DNA of 64,000 bases from an uncultured Prevotellaceae bacterium (GCA_900318115.1 ONJJ01000019.1:58863-122862); one strand, 5' to 3'. Positions 1 to 8,714 are shown, numbered from the stretch's first letter. Numbers and translations: made by a program. The notes: a model not told the origin generated them from the sequence alone.

Positions 1-1190
1 TGAGCAAGTTCTTCGGCGAGATGGGCTTCACCAGCTTCTTCGTCGGCGAAGGATGGAAGAACGCCGTGATGATCTGCATCGCCTGCTTCCTCCTCTACCT
101 CGCTATCAAGAAGGAGTACGAGCCCCTGCTGCTGCTGCCCATCGCCTTCGGCATGCTGCTCTCCAACATCCCCGACGCAGGCCTCTTCCACACCTCCATG
201 TGGAACGATGAGTTCCTGAATCCCGCCAGCCCCTACTACCACTCCTACCGCCACGTGATGGCCGAGGGTGGTCTCCTGGATGTGCTCTACATCGGCGTCA
301 AGGCCGGTGTCTATCCCTGCCTCATCTTCCTCGGCGTGGGTGCCATGACGGACTTCGGTCCCCTCATCGCCAACCCCAAGAGCCTGCTCCTCGGCGCTGC
401 TGCCCAGCTGGGTATCTTCGCCACCTTCCTGGTCACCCAGATGGACTTCTTCGGCTTCAACCCCGCTGAGGCAGCCTCCATCGGCATCATCGGTGGTGCC
501 GACGGTCCCACCGCCATCTTCCTGACCTCCAAACTGGCTCCCCACCTCCTGGGTCCCATTGCCGTGGCTGCCTACTCGTACATGGCCCTCGTGCCCGTCA
601 TCCAGCCGCCCATCATGCGCGCCCTGACGACTGAGAAGGAGCGCAAGATCCGTATGTCCCAGCTCCGCACGGTCTCCAAGAAGGAGAAGATCCTCTTCCC
701 CATCATCGTGGCTATCGTCGTCAGCCTCATCCTCCCCTCCGCTGCCACCCTCATCGGATGCCTCATGCTGGGCAACCTCATGAAGGAGAGCGGCGTCGTG
801 GAGCGCCTCAGCAAGGCCGCACAGAACGAGCTGAACAACATCGTCGTCATCTTCCTCGGAACCACCGTCGGCGCCACTGCCACGGCTGAGGCATTCCTGA
901 ACTTCCGCACCATCAGTATCCTCTGCGTGGGCATCGTCGCCTTCGGCGTGGGCACCGCAGGCGGTGTGCTGCTGGCCAAGTTCATGAACCTCTTCCTGAA
1001 GGAGAAGATCAACCCGCTCATCGGCAGCGCCGGCGTCAGCGCCGTGCCCATGGCAGCCCGCGTCAGCCAGACCGAAGGCGCCAAGGCCGACCCCCGCAAC
1101 TTCCTGCTCATGCACGCCATGGGTCCGAATGTGGCAGGTGTCATCGGCTCCGCCGTGGCAGCAGGTATCCTCCTCAGCTTCCTCGGCTAA
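1..1190 (+). CDS. Sodium ion-translocating decarboxylase beta subunit (OadB/MmdB), 5' end at window edge
   Basis: Integral membrane subunit that couples decarboxylation of carboxybiotin (from oxaloacetate or methylmalonyl-CoA) to sodium export. The reading frame is open to the first base; the codon straddling the left edge ends in TG, so the true start may be one base outside the window, with an internal ATG at 21. Counted from that ATG, the protein has 389 residues, many hydrophobic segments, the family signature [13 protein letters not shown] at about 155-167 containing the conserved Asp, and [13 protein letters not shown] at about 185-197. Length fits a near-complete OadB. In Bacteroidales this subunit usually belongs to a methylmalonyl-CoA decarboxylase, which would follow the mutase encoded at 29.8-33.9 kb, but the partner subunits are outside the window and the substrate cannot be fixed from this gene alone. 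Confidence 0.93.
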   Translation, partial: SKFFGEMGFTSFFVGEGWKNAVMICIACFLLYLAIKKEYEPLLLLPIAFGMLLSNIPDAGLFHTSMWNDEFLNPASPYYHSYRHVMAEGGLLDVLYIGVKAGVYPCLIFLGVGAMTDFGPLIANPKSLLLGAAAQLGIFATFLVTQMDFFGFNPAEAASIGIIGGADGPTAIFLTSKLAPHLLGPIAVAAYSYMALVPVIQPPIMRALTTEKERKIRMSQLRTVSKKEKILFPIIVAIVVSLILPSAATLIGCLMLGNLMKESGVVERLSKAAQNELNNIVVIFLGTTVGATATAEAFLNFRTISILCVGIVAFGVGTAGGVLLAKFMNLFLKEKINPLIGSAGVSAVPMAARVSQTEGAKADPRNFLLMHAMGPNVAGVIGSAVAAGILLSFLG

Positions 1191-1271
1191 GAAGGCTCTC
1201 GCGTGTGCGCGTGTGAGCGCATACCTTAATTATTAGATAGTACATTTCAGTTTACTAACTGCACATTCCAG

Positions 1272-1302
1272 GGAGGCGCTCCGCAGCTGCGGCTGCGCCT
1301 CC
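1272..1302 (+). terminator. Nested hairpin after the decarboxylase gene
   Basis: Outer arms GGAGGCG and CGCCTCC (1272-1278 and 1296-1302) enclose a 12-base palindrome CCGCAGCTGCGG at 1281-1292. There is no strong T-run after it, so it is either a weak intrinsic terminator or a mRNA 3' end stabiliser. Confidence 0.5.
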
Positions 1303-1322
1303 TTCACTTTCGCAAGAAGAAG

Positions 1323-2411
1323 ATGAGACGCATCCCCTGCCTACGCCGCCTGAAGGCTTGGCTACTGCACATCGACCGCCGCCAGCGTGACAGCGGCTTT
1401 CAGGTTGTGCGCAGCAGCGAGCACCACACATGCCCCTTCTGCGGCGAAGAGTACGAAGGTAATTTCTGCCCCCAATGCGGACTGGAGCCCGAGCTGAAAT
1501 ACGTCACCTGGCGCTCCTCCGTGCCCGACTTCCTGAACATCTGGAACCTCGGCAGCAGCGCCGTGTTCCGAACCATGAAACATCTGCTCTGGCGACCCGG
1601 CTACATGATCAACGACTGGCTCAACGGCCGCCGTCAGCTCTACTTCTCCCCGGTGCTCTCGCTCGTCACCGCCTGCTTCATCTTCGGACTCTGCATGTAC
1701 ATCCGCGGGCTCGAGTTTCCCGAATGGGATGATGTCGTGGAATTAGGGGTGGACACGGACTCGGCAACCGTAGCCCGCGAGCGGGCAGACAGCCTGCTGC
1801 TCGTCCGGGCGGACAGCATCCGGACTGCTCATGCGGACAGCCTCCTGCTGACTCCTTCGGACAGCCTCCTGCTGGCCCAAGCAGACAGCCTCCAGCTCGC
1901 CATAGACTCGCGGCCGACGCTGACAGGAGACGAACTCATTGAGCACGTGGCCATCGATGTGACCCAGCGGATAAACGACCTCCTCGCCTACTACGATGCC
2001 TGGAGCAACGAGCATTATGCCTATTCCCTCATGCTCTCCAAGCTCCTCCTGATGATAGTGCTGCCCCTCTGCTTCCGCCGAACGCCCCGGCGCCCGCATA
2101 CCAGCATGCCCGAGTTCTTCTTCGCCCTGCTCTACCTCGACGCCGCCCTCATTCTCGTGGCCTCCGTCTATGTCCTGCTGACGGGCGAACTGTTGGTCGG
2201 CGGCTACTTCTATCCCATGCCCAACTGGCTCTCCGTTCCCCTGCTTATCCTGGCGCTGCGCCAGCTCTTCGGCTACAGCCTCTGGGGCACCACCTGGCGC
2301 TTCGGCGTCATCGTCCTCTGCATGTACGCCATCTTCTTCATCGTCATCTTCTGCCTCCTCCTCAGCTTCGCCTTCCAGTCCGGTGTGGCTGCCGGGGCTG
2401 CAGGCGGCTGA
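1323..2411 (+). CDS. DUF3667-family zinc-ribbon membrane protein
   Basis: 362 residues of unknown function. An N-terminal zinc ribbon is visible as CPFC (37-40) and CPQC (49-52), followed by the stretch around residues 60-125 (WRSSVPDF, LWRPGYMINDWL, YFSPVLSLVTACFIFGL) that is typical of DUF3667 proteins of Bacteroidetes. A first membrane segment lies near 115-130 and three or four more fill the C-terminal half (about 240-355). Between them, residues about 154-195 are a degenerate ADSLLL/ADSLQL repeat, unusual for the family and probably a tandem expansion. Stands alone between the decarboxylase gene and convergent trmB. No role can be assigned. Confidence 0.75.
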   Translation: MRRIPCLRRLKAWLLHIDRRQRDSGFQVVRSSEHHTCPFCGEEYEGNFCPQCGLEPELKYVTWRSSVPDFLNIWNLGSSAVFRTMKHLLWRPGYMINDWLNGRRQLYFSPVLSLVTACFIFGLCMYIRGLEFPEWDDVVELGVDTDSATVARERADSLLLVRADSIRTAHADSLLLTPSDSLLLAQADSLQLAIDSRPTLTGDELIEHVAIDVTQRINDLLAYYDAWSNEHYAYSLMLSKLLLMIVLPLCFRRTPRRPHTSMPEFFFALLYLDAALILVASVYVLLTGELLVGGYFYPMPNWLSVPLLILALRQLFGYSLWGTTWRFGVIVLCMYAIFFIVIFCLLLSFAFQSGVAAGAAGG

Positions 2412-2465
2412 GGATGATGGTGCAGTCTCTTGACATTGTCGGACAATTATTGTACAAATACAACT

Positions 2466-2499
2466 ATCCCCATCGTCTCTTCCTAGAGGCGATGGGGAT
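2466..2499. terminator. Bidirectional terminator between convergent genes
   Basis: Strong stem with arms ATCCCCATCG and CGATGGGGAT, plus an inner CTCTT/AGAG pairing. It lies in the gap between the DUF3667 gene and trmB, which converge, so it can serve both strands. Confidence 0.75.
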
Positions 2500-2550
2500 T
2501 GCTTATTATTCATGAAGGGTATGAACAATATACACGCCCCTCTGTCTGTT

Positions 2551-3393
2551 TTATTTGCCGGTAGTGAGCGAACTGCGTTTTTCGCGGTTGTAGCTGCGGT
2601 AGTCGTCCAGGGGAATTTCCACGTCCGGCTCCGTGAGCTCGCCCTCGGCAGGCAGGCGGAAGCGGAGGTATTTGATGGTGATGCCTCGGGAGAGCCATTG
2701 CTGCTCGTAGTAGGTTCGGATGTTGAGGTCGAAAGAACCTGCAGCCTTCGAACTTTCGGGCGCAGAGGCGTACAAGTCCTCCGTGCAAGCTTCCACGGGC
2801 AGGTGGTTGTGCTCGGCCACGTAGCGGGTGTAGGTGAAGAGGAAGTTGGAGTCGGTCTTCAGGTGGATGATGCCTCCATCGGTCAGAAAATGGCGGTAGC
2901 GCTGGAGGAAGTAGGTGGAGGTCAGGCGCTTGGTGGCTTTCTTCATCTGCGGGTCGGAGAAGGTGAGCCACAGCTCCTGCACCTCGCCGGGGGCGAAGAA
3001 GCGGTCGATGATCTCGATGTTTGTCCGCAGGAAGGCTACGTTCTTCAGCCCCTCGCGCAGGGATTCCGTGGCGCCCGTCCACATGCGGGCTCCCTTGATA
3101 TCTACTCCGATGAAGTTGCGGTCGGGGTAGCGGCGAGCCAGCCCCACGGTGTACTCACCACGTCCGCAGCCCAGCTCCAGCACGATGGGATTCTGGTTGT
3201 GGAAAAAGTCCTCGTGCCAGCGGCCAATGAGATTCCCGACAGGACGAGACTCAGACTCTCCCCCCTGCCCCTCCCTTGTAGGGAGGGGAGTAGATACTTC
3301 TGACCCTGGAGCGCCAATAGCTTTGAATGGACATTCGAAGACGTGGGGGTAGCTCGCCATGTCGGCGAACTTCGCTAACTTGCCTTTGCTCAT
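2551..3393 (-). CDS. trmB: tRNA (guanine-N7-)-methyltransferase
   Basis: SAM-dependent enzyme that forms m7G46 in tRNA. The SAM-binding motif ELGCGRGEY is at about 73-81, followed by NFIGVDIKG near 93-101 and the family segment [14 protein letters not shown]. At 280 residues it is somewhat longer than usual. The excess is a 25-residue insertion at about 28-52, between the conserved N-terminus and the catalytic domain, read through from a family A palindromic element (3257-3300). Start ATG at 3393. Same strand as ilvE, 83 bp downstream of it; the gap carries a second copy of the element. Converges with the DUF3667 gene. Confidence 0.93.
   Translation of the reverse strand: MSKGKLAKFADMASYPHVFECPFKAIGAPGSEVSTPLPTREGQGGESESRPVGNLIGRWHEDFFHNQNPIVLELGCGRGEYTVGLARRYPDRNFIGVDIKGARMWTGATESLREGLKNVAFLRTNIEIIDRFFAPGEVQELWLTFSDPQMKKATKRLTSTYFLQRYRHFLTDGGIIHLKTDSNFLFTYTRYVAEHNHLPVEACTEDLYASAPESSKAAGSFDLNIRTYYEQQWLSRGITIKYLRFRLPAEGELTEPDVEIPLDDYRSYNREKRSSLTTGK
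3257..3300 (-). repeat. Family A palindromic element inside trmB
   Basis: Perfect 8-bp arms CCCCTCCC (3268-3275) and GGGAGGGG (3281-3288), with the family tail CAGGGGGGAGAGTC on the coding strand. Read in frame as [13 protein letters not shown] in TrmB. Confidence 0.8.
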
Positions 3394-3435
3394 CGTACAA
3401 TCCGTTAATTGGATATAATGCCTCTTGCCTTGAAG

Positions 3436-3474
3436 GTGACCGCTCCCTCCCTAAGGGAGGGCGGGGGGAGAGTC
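3436..3474 (+). repeat. Family A palindromic element between ilvE and trmB
   Basis: Arms CCCTCCC (3445-3451) and GGGAGGG (3455-3461) followed by CGGGGGGAGAGTC. Same consensus as the copies in trmB, xseA, the A2M gene and topB, here in a non-coding gap. Confidence 0.8.
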
Positions 3475-3476
3475 AG

Positions 3477-4499
3477 TTATTCAATAACGACCTTTGTCCA
3501 TCCGTGGATGTCGGGTTCGATGCCGTACTGTATGTCCACGAGCTTGTGGTAGAGGCGTGTGGAGACAGGTCCGGGCTGTCCGTCCTTGGCGAAGACGTAG
3601 CTGTGGCCCGTCTGGGGATCATCGATGCGCTCGATGGGGCTGATGACGGCAGCCGTGCCGCATGCACCAGCTTCCTCGAAGGTGGAGAGCTCCTCGAGAG
3701 GAATCTGGCGGCGCTCGACCTTCAGTCCGAGGTCCTCGGCCAGCTGCATCAGGCTCATGTTCGTCACGCTGGGCAGGATGCTGTGGCTGAGGGGCGTGAC
3801 ATAGGTGTTGTCCTTGATGCCGAAGAAATTGGCAGCGCCGCACTCGTCGATGTACTTCTTCTCCTTGGCATCGAGGTAGAACTCGCAGCTGTAGCCTTGC
3901 TCATGAGCCCACTGATTGGCCTTGAGGCTGGCAGCGTAGTTGCCGCCGACCTTGTAGCATCCAGTGCCCAGGGGGGCAGAGCGGTCGTAGTCGCGTGTGA
4001 TGACGTAGGGGTTGGTGGCGAAGCCTCCCTTGAAGTAGGGACCCACGGGTGTGACGAAGATGACAAAGAGGTATTCCGATGCGGGGTGCACGCCCACCTG
4101 TGCCGTGGTGCCGATGAGCAGCGGGCGCACGTAGAGGGTGGCTCCGCTCTCGTAGGGCGGGATGAAGCGTTCGTTCAATCGGACGACCTTCTTGACCATT
4201 TCCACGAAGCGCTCGGTGGAAATCTCGGGCATGACGAGTCCGCGGCAGGTGGCCTGCAGGCGGGCAGCGTTCTCCTCGGGACGGAAGATGCGCACCTTGC
4301 CGTCGGGGCAGCGGTAGGCTTTCAGGCCTTCGAAGGCTTCCTGGCCGTAGTGCAGGCAGGTGGCGGCGATACTCAGGTTGATATTGGTGTCGGAGGTGAC
4401 TTCTATCTCACCCCACTTGCCGTCGCGGTAAACGCAACGGACGTTGTAGTCGGTCGGCACATAACCGAAGGACAGATTCTGCCAATCAATTTCTTTCAT
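3477..4499 (-). CDS. ilvE: Branched-chain amino acid aminotransferase
   Basis: Cytoplasmic PLP enzyme that interconverts leucine, isoleucine and valine with their 2-oxo acids. 340 residues, a normal length for the eukaryotic-like class IV BCAT. The PLP lysine is expected at about 183 in CYKVGGNYAASL; other family segments are YGQEAFEGLKAYR (51-63), RPLLIGT near 125-131 and DECGAANFFGI (218-228). Start ATG at 4499. Upstream is a TAATTTTGC promoter box overlapped by an inverted repeat, so the gene probably heads its own transcript, with trmB downstream. Confidence 0.95.
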   Translation of the reverse strand: MKEIDWQNLSFGYVPTDYNVRCVYRDGKWGEIEVTSDTNINLSIAATCLHYGQEAFEGLKAYRCPDGKVRIFRPEENAARLQATCRGLVMPEISTERFVEMVKKVVRLNERFIPPYESGATLYVRPLLIGTTAQVGVHPASEYLFVIFVTPVGPYFKGGFATNPYVITRDYDRSAPLGTGCYKVGGNYAASLKANQWAHEQGYSCEFYLDAKEKKYIDECGAANFFGIKDNTYVTPLSHSILPSVTNMSLMQLAEDLGLKVERRQIPLEELSTFEEAGACGTAAVISPIERIDDPQTGHSYVFAKDGQPGPVSTRLYHKLVDIQYGIEPDIHGWTKVVIE

Positions 4500-4527
4500 C
4501 TTTATGGTTCAATTTGCGTTTTCGGCT

Positions 4528-4552
4528 GCAAAATTACATAAAAACTATGTAA
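4528..4552 (-). promoter_or_regulatory. ilvE promoter with overlapping inverted repeat
   Basis: On the minus strand TAATTTTGC (4536-4528) matches the Bacteroidetes -7 box. An inverted repeat TTACATA (4534-4540) / TATGTAA (4546-4552) covers the start of the box and the spacer, a suitable place for a repressor. The regulator is unknown. Confidence 0.55.
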
Positions 4553-4593
4553 CTGCCGCACAAAACGTAAGGAAAGTGCAGGCGTGCGCGAAC

Positions 4594-4716
4594 TCATGCG
4601 TCGCTTTTTGACGCATTTAGGAGTTTCTCCACCTCCTGCTCGGCGGCGGTGAGTTTCTGCTGGCAGAACTGCAGCAGCTGTTGGGCATCCTTCAGCTTGG
4701 TTACGGATTTACTGAT
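4594..4716 (-). pseudogene. xseB: Exodeoxyribonuclease VII small subunit remnant (5'-truncated)
   Basis: An open frame of 40 codons without ATG, closed upstream by an in-frame TAA (4717-4719), encodes VTKLKDAQQLLQFCQQKL followed by TAAEQEVEKLLN. This matches the C-terminal half of XseB, whose full length is usually about 60-85 residues. The N-terminal half is missing and is replaced by AT-rich sequence of the ATTTACGGATTTAC type. xseA is on the same strand just beyond an oppositely oriented fur gene, so the normal xseA-xseB pair seems to have been split. A promoter box still faces the remnant. An intact xseB may exist elsewhere. Confidence 0.55.
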
Positions 4717-4723
4717 TTATGAG

Positions 4724-4732
4724 GCAAAAGTA
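4724..4732 (-). promoter_or_regulatory. Leftward promoter box facing the xseB remnant
   Basis: TACTTTTGC on the minus strand, a perfect TAnnTTTG match. The only thing downstream is the truncated xseB and then ilvE, so it may be a relic or may give a short RNA. Confidence 0.5.
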
Positions 4733-4807
4733 CGAAAAAGTGGCGAGAAACGTGCTCTCAGAGCAAACTTTTTCCTGTAAGTGGTACCTTTTTATGGAAG
4801 AAAGGGC

Positions 4808-4816
4808 TATTTTTGC
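4808..4816 (+). promoter_or_regulatory. Promoter of the Fur-family gene
   Basis: TATTTTTGC, a perfect TAnnTTTG -7 box, 26 bases before the ATG at 4843. Confidence 0.65.
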
Positions 4817-4842
4817 ACCCGAAAACAAAAGCATAGTGCCTC

Positions 4843-5298
4843 ATGAACGATATTTCCATCGACGAACTCTTCGAACACCACGGCATCAAACCGACAGCCA
4901 ATCGTCAGCTGGTGGCCCGCGCCTTGGCGGACAGCCGTCGCCCGCTCTCGCTGGCAGAACTGGAGGAACGGCTGGTGACGTTGGACCGCTCCAGCATCTT
5001 CCGAGCCCTGACACTCTTCCGCGACCAGCATCTGGTGCACGTCATCGAGGGCGGCGGCGAGGGGGTTCACTATGAACTCTGCCAGAGCCACAGCCACGAG
5101 ACGGACGACGACCAGCACGCTCATTTCCATTGCGAGGTGTGCCATCGGACGTTCTGCCTGCAGGAGATTCCGGTGCCCGTGGTGGATTTGCCGGTGGGCT
5201 ACGAGGCCACCTCTGCCAGCTACCTCATCAAGGGTATCTGTCCTGATTGTGCTCGTGCGCGCAGTTCCTATGATTTCGAGCGCGGGTGGCTGGCATAA
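4843..5298 (+). CDS. Fur/Zur-family metalloregulator
   Basis: DNA-binding repressor that senses a metal or peroxide. 151 residues, normal for the family. The winged-helix part covers about 1-75 (GIKPTANRQLVARAL; LDRSSIFRALTLF as recognition region). The dimerisation/metal part holds the His-rich HAHFHCEVC (residues 92-100) and two CxxC pairs, CEVC (97-100) and CPDC (133-136), which form the structural zinc site. Metal specificity (Fur, Zur or PerR) cannot be told from sequence alone. It is the only rightward gene between ilvE and the A2M region and separates xseA from an xseB remnant; only 11 bp separate its stop from that of xseA. Confidence 0.88.
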   Translation: MNDISIDELFEHHGIKPTANRQLVARALADSRRPLSLAELEERLVTLDRSSIFRALTLFRDQHLVHVIEGGGEGVHYELCQSHSHETDDDQHAHFHCEVCHRTFCLQEIPVPVVDLPVGYEATSASYLIKGICPDCARARSSYDFERGWLA

Positions 5299-5309
5299 CC
5301 CCTTGGCTC

Positions 5310-6614
5310 TTATTTGACAACAGATTTCACTTGGCCGTCGGCCAGGCGGGTGGTGATGTGCGTGCCAGGGCGAAGGTCCTGGGCAGAGCGCAGCAGGTGG
5401 CCGTCGATGAGGGTGAGGGAGTAGCCGCGGCGGAGCTGTCGTTCGGGCGCGAGTGTCTCGAGGCGCTGTCGCAGGAGTTCGTGGCGATGGCGCTCGCGCT
5501 CGAGTTGGCGGTGCAGGGCAGAGCGCTGACGTTGTTGCAGCAGGTCCATGCGGTGGCGCTGTCGCTCAGTGATGAGCACGAAGGTTCGCGGGAGGGTGGT
5601 CGTCAGCTGGTCCAGCCGGGCACGGGCTCGCTGCAGACGCTGGCTGGTGCTTTGGAAGATGCGGCGGTTGAGTTCCTCCAGACGCACTAGTTGTTGTGCC
5701 TGGTAATCAACGAGGAAAGCAGCCGCGGCAGTGGGAGTCTTCACGCGCGTGTGGGCTACATAGTCCAGCACGGTCTCGTCCCGCTCATGGCCGATGCCCA
5801 CAATGACGGGCAGGGGCATCTGTGTGATGGCAGCTGCGAGCGTGTAGGTGTCGAAGTCCGAGAGGTCGCTGGTGGCACCTCCGCCTCGGATGATGACGAC
5901 GCAGTCCCAGCGGTCGGCTTCGTCGCAGATGGCAGCCAGGGCGGCGAGCACACTCTCTTCGACGTTGGCGCCTTGCATCACGGCGGGGAAGAGCTGCACG
6001 TGGAAGTGGAGGCCGTAGTCGTTGTTCTGCAGCTGGTCGCAGAAGTCGCCATAGCCGGCAGCGGAGGCTGAGGAGACGACGGCGATGCGCTGCAGCAGTG
6101 TGGGCAGCGGCAGCTGTTGGTTGTCGTGCAGGATGCCGTCAGCTTCCAGGCGTTGCAGGATCTCACGGCGGCGGGCGGCCATGTCGCCCAGGGTGTAGCT
6201 GGGGTCGATGCTCAGGATCGTCAGCGAGTAGCCGTAGAGTTCGTGGAATTCCACGCCGACGAGCACGCGCACCTTCAGCCCGGCACGCAGACGTTCGCCA
6301 GTGGCGCGCTCGAAGAGGGGCGCTATCATATTATACGTCCGCGCCCACGCCACGCCTCGCGCCTTGGCCACGAGGGCGCGTCCGCTGTCGTCCTTCTGTA
6401 CGAATTCGACGTAGAAGTGCCCGTTGGATGCCAGCCGGGCTTCGGACAACTCTGCTTCGAGCCAGTACTCGCCGTCGAGGGTCTGCTCAATGGCTGTGCG
6501 GACGAGGCGGTTGAGGGAGAGGAGGGTGAAAGAATGCACGGACTCTTCCCCCTGCCCCTCGCTATGGGGGAGAGGTGTTATATCGAATGGCGTTTGAAAC
6601 AAATTTCTCTCCAT
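5310..6614 (-). CDS. xseA: Exodeoxyribonuclease VII large subunit
   Basis: Catalytic subunit of the single-strand exonuclease ExoVII, a cytoplasmic DNA repair enzyme. 434 residues: an OB-fold nucleic-acid domain at about 30-140, then the catalytic region with RGGGATSDL (243-251) and GIGHERDET (273-281), followed by TRVKTPTAAAAF and a coiled coil. Residues 11-27 (ITPLPHSEGQGEES) come from a family A palindromic element, so the ancestral start may lie downstream of it; a GTG at about residue 26 is possible. Start taken as ATG 6614. It follows lpxB on the same strand by about 80 bp. The expected xseB partner is only present as a truncated remnant beyond the fur gene. Confidence 0.93.
   Translation of the reverse strand: MERNLFQTPFDITPLPHSEGQGEESVHSFTLLSLNRLVRTAIEQTLDGEYWLEAELSEARLASNGHFYVEFVQKDDSGRALVAKARGVAWARTYNMIAPLFERATGERLRAGLKVRVLVGVEFHELYGYSLTILSIDPSYTLGDMAARRREILQRLEADGILHDNQQLPLPTLLQRIAVVSSASAAGYGDFCDQLQNNDYGLHFHVQLFPAVMQGANVEESVLAALAAICDEADRWDCVVIIRGGGATSDLSDFDTYTLAAAITQMPLPVIVGIGHERDETVLDYVAHTRVKTPTAAAAFLVDYQAQQLVRLEELNRRIFQSTSQRLQRARARLDQLTTTLPRTFVLITERQRHRMDLLQQRQRSALHRQLERERHRHELLRQRLETLAPERQLRRGYSLTLIDGHLLRSAQDLRPGTHITTRLADGQVKSVVK
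6543..6580 (-). repeat. Family A palindromic element in the xseA N-terminus
   Basis: On the coding strand the element reads CCTCTCCCCCATAGCGAGGGG followed by a GGGGGAAGAGTCC tail, with imperfect arms. It is translated as TPLPHSEGQGEES. Confidence 0.7.
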
Positions 6615-6696
6615 GTGATTCTGTTCTTGTTTGGTAATTCTGTTCTTCCCGGCAAGGCGGATGCAATCTTCCCTGCAAGGCGGACCGAAGACGGGA

Positions 6697-7866
6697 CTAA
6701 GTGTTCCGGCTGGATGGGCTGGCGGAGGAGAGGGCTTGTATCATAAGTCTTGCAGCCCTCTGTGGTGCTCCGGGCTCGCCCAGCTTGGCAGCCATCTCCT
6801 CGTATCCGCGGAGCTGTGCCTCGCGTGCACATCCTCCGGGCAAGATGCTCTCGAGGTGATGTCGGCAGGCTTCCACGGTCATCCCTCTGGCTATCAGTTC
6901 AGGTACCACCTCGCGCCCGGCAACGAGGTTGACGAGTGAGACGTAGGGAATCTTCAATACGAACTTGCGGGCAATGCTGACCAGGAGACCTGCCTGCATA
7001 TAGTAGCAGACGACCTGCGGCACACGCAGCAGCGCCGTCTCCAAGGTGGCTGTGCCGGAGGTGACGAGGGCCGCGGTGGAGTGGGAGAGGAGAGCGTAGG
7101 TCTGGTCGTAGAGGACTTCTACTTCATAGCCCGCAGTGTACTTGTCATACGTGGCAGGCCCTATGGACGGAGCACCAGCGATGATGAGGCGATAGCGGTC
7201 GGCGAAGGGCTTGGCGGCAGCAAGCATACGTGGCAGGTTGTCGCGGATTTCCTGCTGGCGGCTGCCGCAGAGGATGGCGATGATGGGGGCTCCTTTCGTA
7301 ATTTCCTGAAATGTGCGATCAATAGGTCCGTGCAACTCTGGGGCTTGAGCTTGGTATTCCGCCACTTCATCCACGGTGGGATTGCCGACGTAGTGAATGG
7401 GGTAGTGGTGCTTGCGTTCGAAGAAATCGACTTCGAAGGGAAGAATGGAGAATATCTCGTCCACGTCGCGTCGAATGGCCTTGATGCGCCTTTCCTTCCA
7501 CGCCCACAGCTTGGGGGCGATGTAATAATAGACGGGACAGAGCTGGCGGTCGTGAACGTAGCGTGCTATCTTCAGGTTGAAGCCGGGGTAGTCCACGAGG
7601 ATGACGACATCGGGATGCCAGGCGGCAAGGTCGTTCTTGCACTGGCGCATGCCGCGCAGGATGGTGCGGGCGTGGAGGACTACGTCGATGACGCCCATGT
7701 AGGCCAGGTCGCGGTAGTGGCGCACGAGGGTCATGCCCTCTGCTTGCATCAGGTCGCCTCCGAAGCCACGGAACTCTGCCGCAGGGTCTTCGGTTTTCAG
7801 GGCGGCAATGAGGTGGGAAGCATGGAGGTCGCCGCTGGCCTCGCCTGCGATGAAGTAGTACTTCAT
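6697..7866 (-). CDS. lpxB: Lipid-A-disaccharide synthase
   Basis: GT19 glycosyltransferase that joins UDP-2,3-diacylglucosamine and lipid X in lipid A synthesis at the inner membrane. A longer frame runs to 8049, but the conserved N-terminus MKYYFIAGEASGDLH starts at ATG 7866, giving 389 residues, the usual length; GEASGDLH is at 8-15. Further family segments are LWAWKERRIKAIR, ILPFEVDFF and the C-terminal LLRVPQVVCYY. The ATG overlaps the surE stop as ATGA, so translation is coupled. xseA follows about 80 bp downstream. Confidence 0.95.
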   Translation of the reverse strand: MKYYFIAGEASGDLHASHLIAALKTEDPAAEFRGFGGDLMQAEGMTLVRHYRDLAYMGVIDVVLHARTILRGMRQCKNDLAAWHPDVVILVDYPGFNLKIARYVHDRQLCPVYYYIAPKLWAWKERRIKAIRRDVDEIFSILPFEVDFFERKHHYPIHYVGNPTVDEVAEYQAQAPELHGPIDRTFQEITKGAPIIAILCGSRQQEIRDNLPRMLAAAKPFADRYRLIIAGAPSIGPATYDKYTAGYEVEVLYDQTYALLSHSTAALVTSGTATLETALLRVPQVVCYYMQAGLLVSIARKFVLKIPYVSLVNLVAGREVVPELIARGMTVEACRHHLESILPGGCAREAQLRGYEEMAAKLGEPGAPQRAARLMIQALSSASPSSRNT

Positions 7867-8714
7867 AAGAGTGTGTTGATGTGCTGGGTTGCGTGGTAAG
7901 CGGTGGTGTCCACGGTGACGGGGACGATGGAGCAGTAGCCGGCGCGCAGGGCGGCAAAGTCCGTGTCGGTGGCTTCGGGTTCGAGGTCGGTGAACTCGCC
8001 CGTCAGCCAGAAGCAGCGTTGACCGCGGGGATTGTGTGCATCTGTCCATTCGGCACTCCAGCGCCCACGAGCCTGTCGGCAGACTTGCCAGCCGCGGAAC
8101 TTGTGTGCTATCGGGAGGTTGATGTTCAGGCAGACATCTTGCGGCAGTCCCTGTTCCAGCACCCGGCGGCAGAGAGCAGCCGCGGCAGCAAGGGTGTCCT
8201 CGCTGACGGGGTGGTCCTCATAGCGCTGGCCTCGCTGGAGATAGAGTGAGATGCCGATAGAGGGGATGTCCTTCATGCAGCCTTCGAGTACGGCGCCCAT
8301 CGTTCCGCTGTAGTGGATGCTCACGCTGGCGTTGTCACCGTGGTTGATGCCGCTGAGGATGAGATCAGGCTTGCGAGGCACGATTTGTTCCAGGGCGAGC
8401 TTCACGCAGTCCACGGGGGTGCCGGTGCAGGAGTAGAGGTGGAGACCCTCAACGTATGGCGAGGGCACCGTGGCACCTTCCTGGGTCCCTGCGGTTAGGG
8501 AGGAAAGTGGGTTGGGGGATTGTGTCTTGTCAGAAGTGAGGGGAGAATAGCTGACGGGGGTGGTGCTGGTGATGGCGGCGGCGGCGCCAGAGCGTGCGCC
8601 GTCGGGAGCGACCACGTAGATTTCGCCTAAAGGAGCTACTGCACGCGTAAGGGCTTGTATGCCAGCGGCCTGGTAGCCGTCGTCGTTGGTGATGAGTATC
8701 AGAGGGGTGTTCAC
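7863..8714 (-). CDS. surE: 5'/3'-nucleotidase SurE
   Basis: Metal-dependent phosphatase acting on nucleoside monophosphates. The metal-binding NDDG is at 10-13, SGINHGDN in the middle, and DVCLNINLP in the C-terminal part. It is 283 residues, about 25 longer than usual, because of an insertion at about 58-82 (QSPNPLSSLTAGTQEG), a read-through of a repeat related to family A (8465-8530). Start codon is GTG at 8714; no ATG is in frame upstream. Coupled to lpxB by a 4-base overlap. The surE-lpxB pair is common in Bacteroidales. Confidence 0.93.
   Translation of the reverse strand: MNTPLILITNDDGYQAAGIQALTRAVAPLGEIYVVAPDGARSGAAAAITSTTPVSYSPLTSDKTQSPNPLSSLTAGTQEGATVPSPYVEGLHLYSCTGTPVDCVKLALEQIVPRKPDLILSGINHGDNASVSIHYSGTMGAVLEGCMKDIPSIGISLYLQRGQRYEDHPVSEDTLAAAAALCRRVLEQGLPQDVCLNINLPIAHKFRGWQVCRQARGRWSAEWTDAHNPRGQRCFWLTGEFTDLEPEATDTDFAALRAGYCSIVPVTVDTTAYHATQHINTLL
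8465..8530 (-). repeat. Family A-like insertion inside surE
   Basis: The coding strand reads CCCCCAACCCACTTTCCTCC, then CTAACCGCAGGGACCCAGGA. Arms are weak, but the C-rich/G-rich layout and position fit the family seen in trmB and topB. It adds about 20 residues to SurE between conserved blocks. Confidence 0.55.

Noticed and set aside
4719-5075. 118-codon frame overlapping the start of the fur gene
   Set aside because: It contains the fur promoter and runs in a different frame through a clear Fur protein; no family resemblance.
7867-8049. N-terminal extension of LpxB
   Set aside because: It overlaps surE, is Arg/His-rich, and the conserved LpxB start is at 7866.
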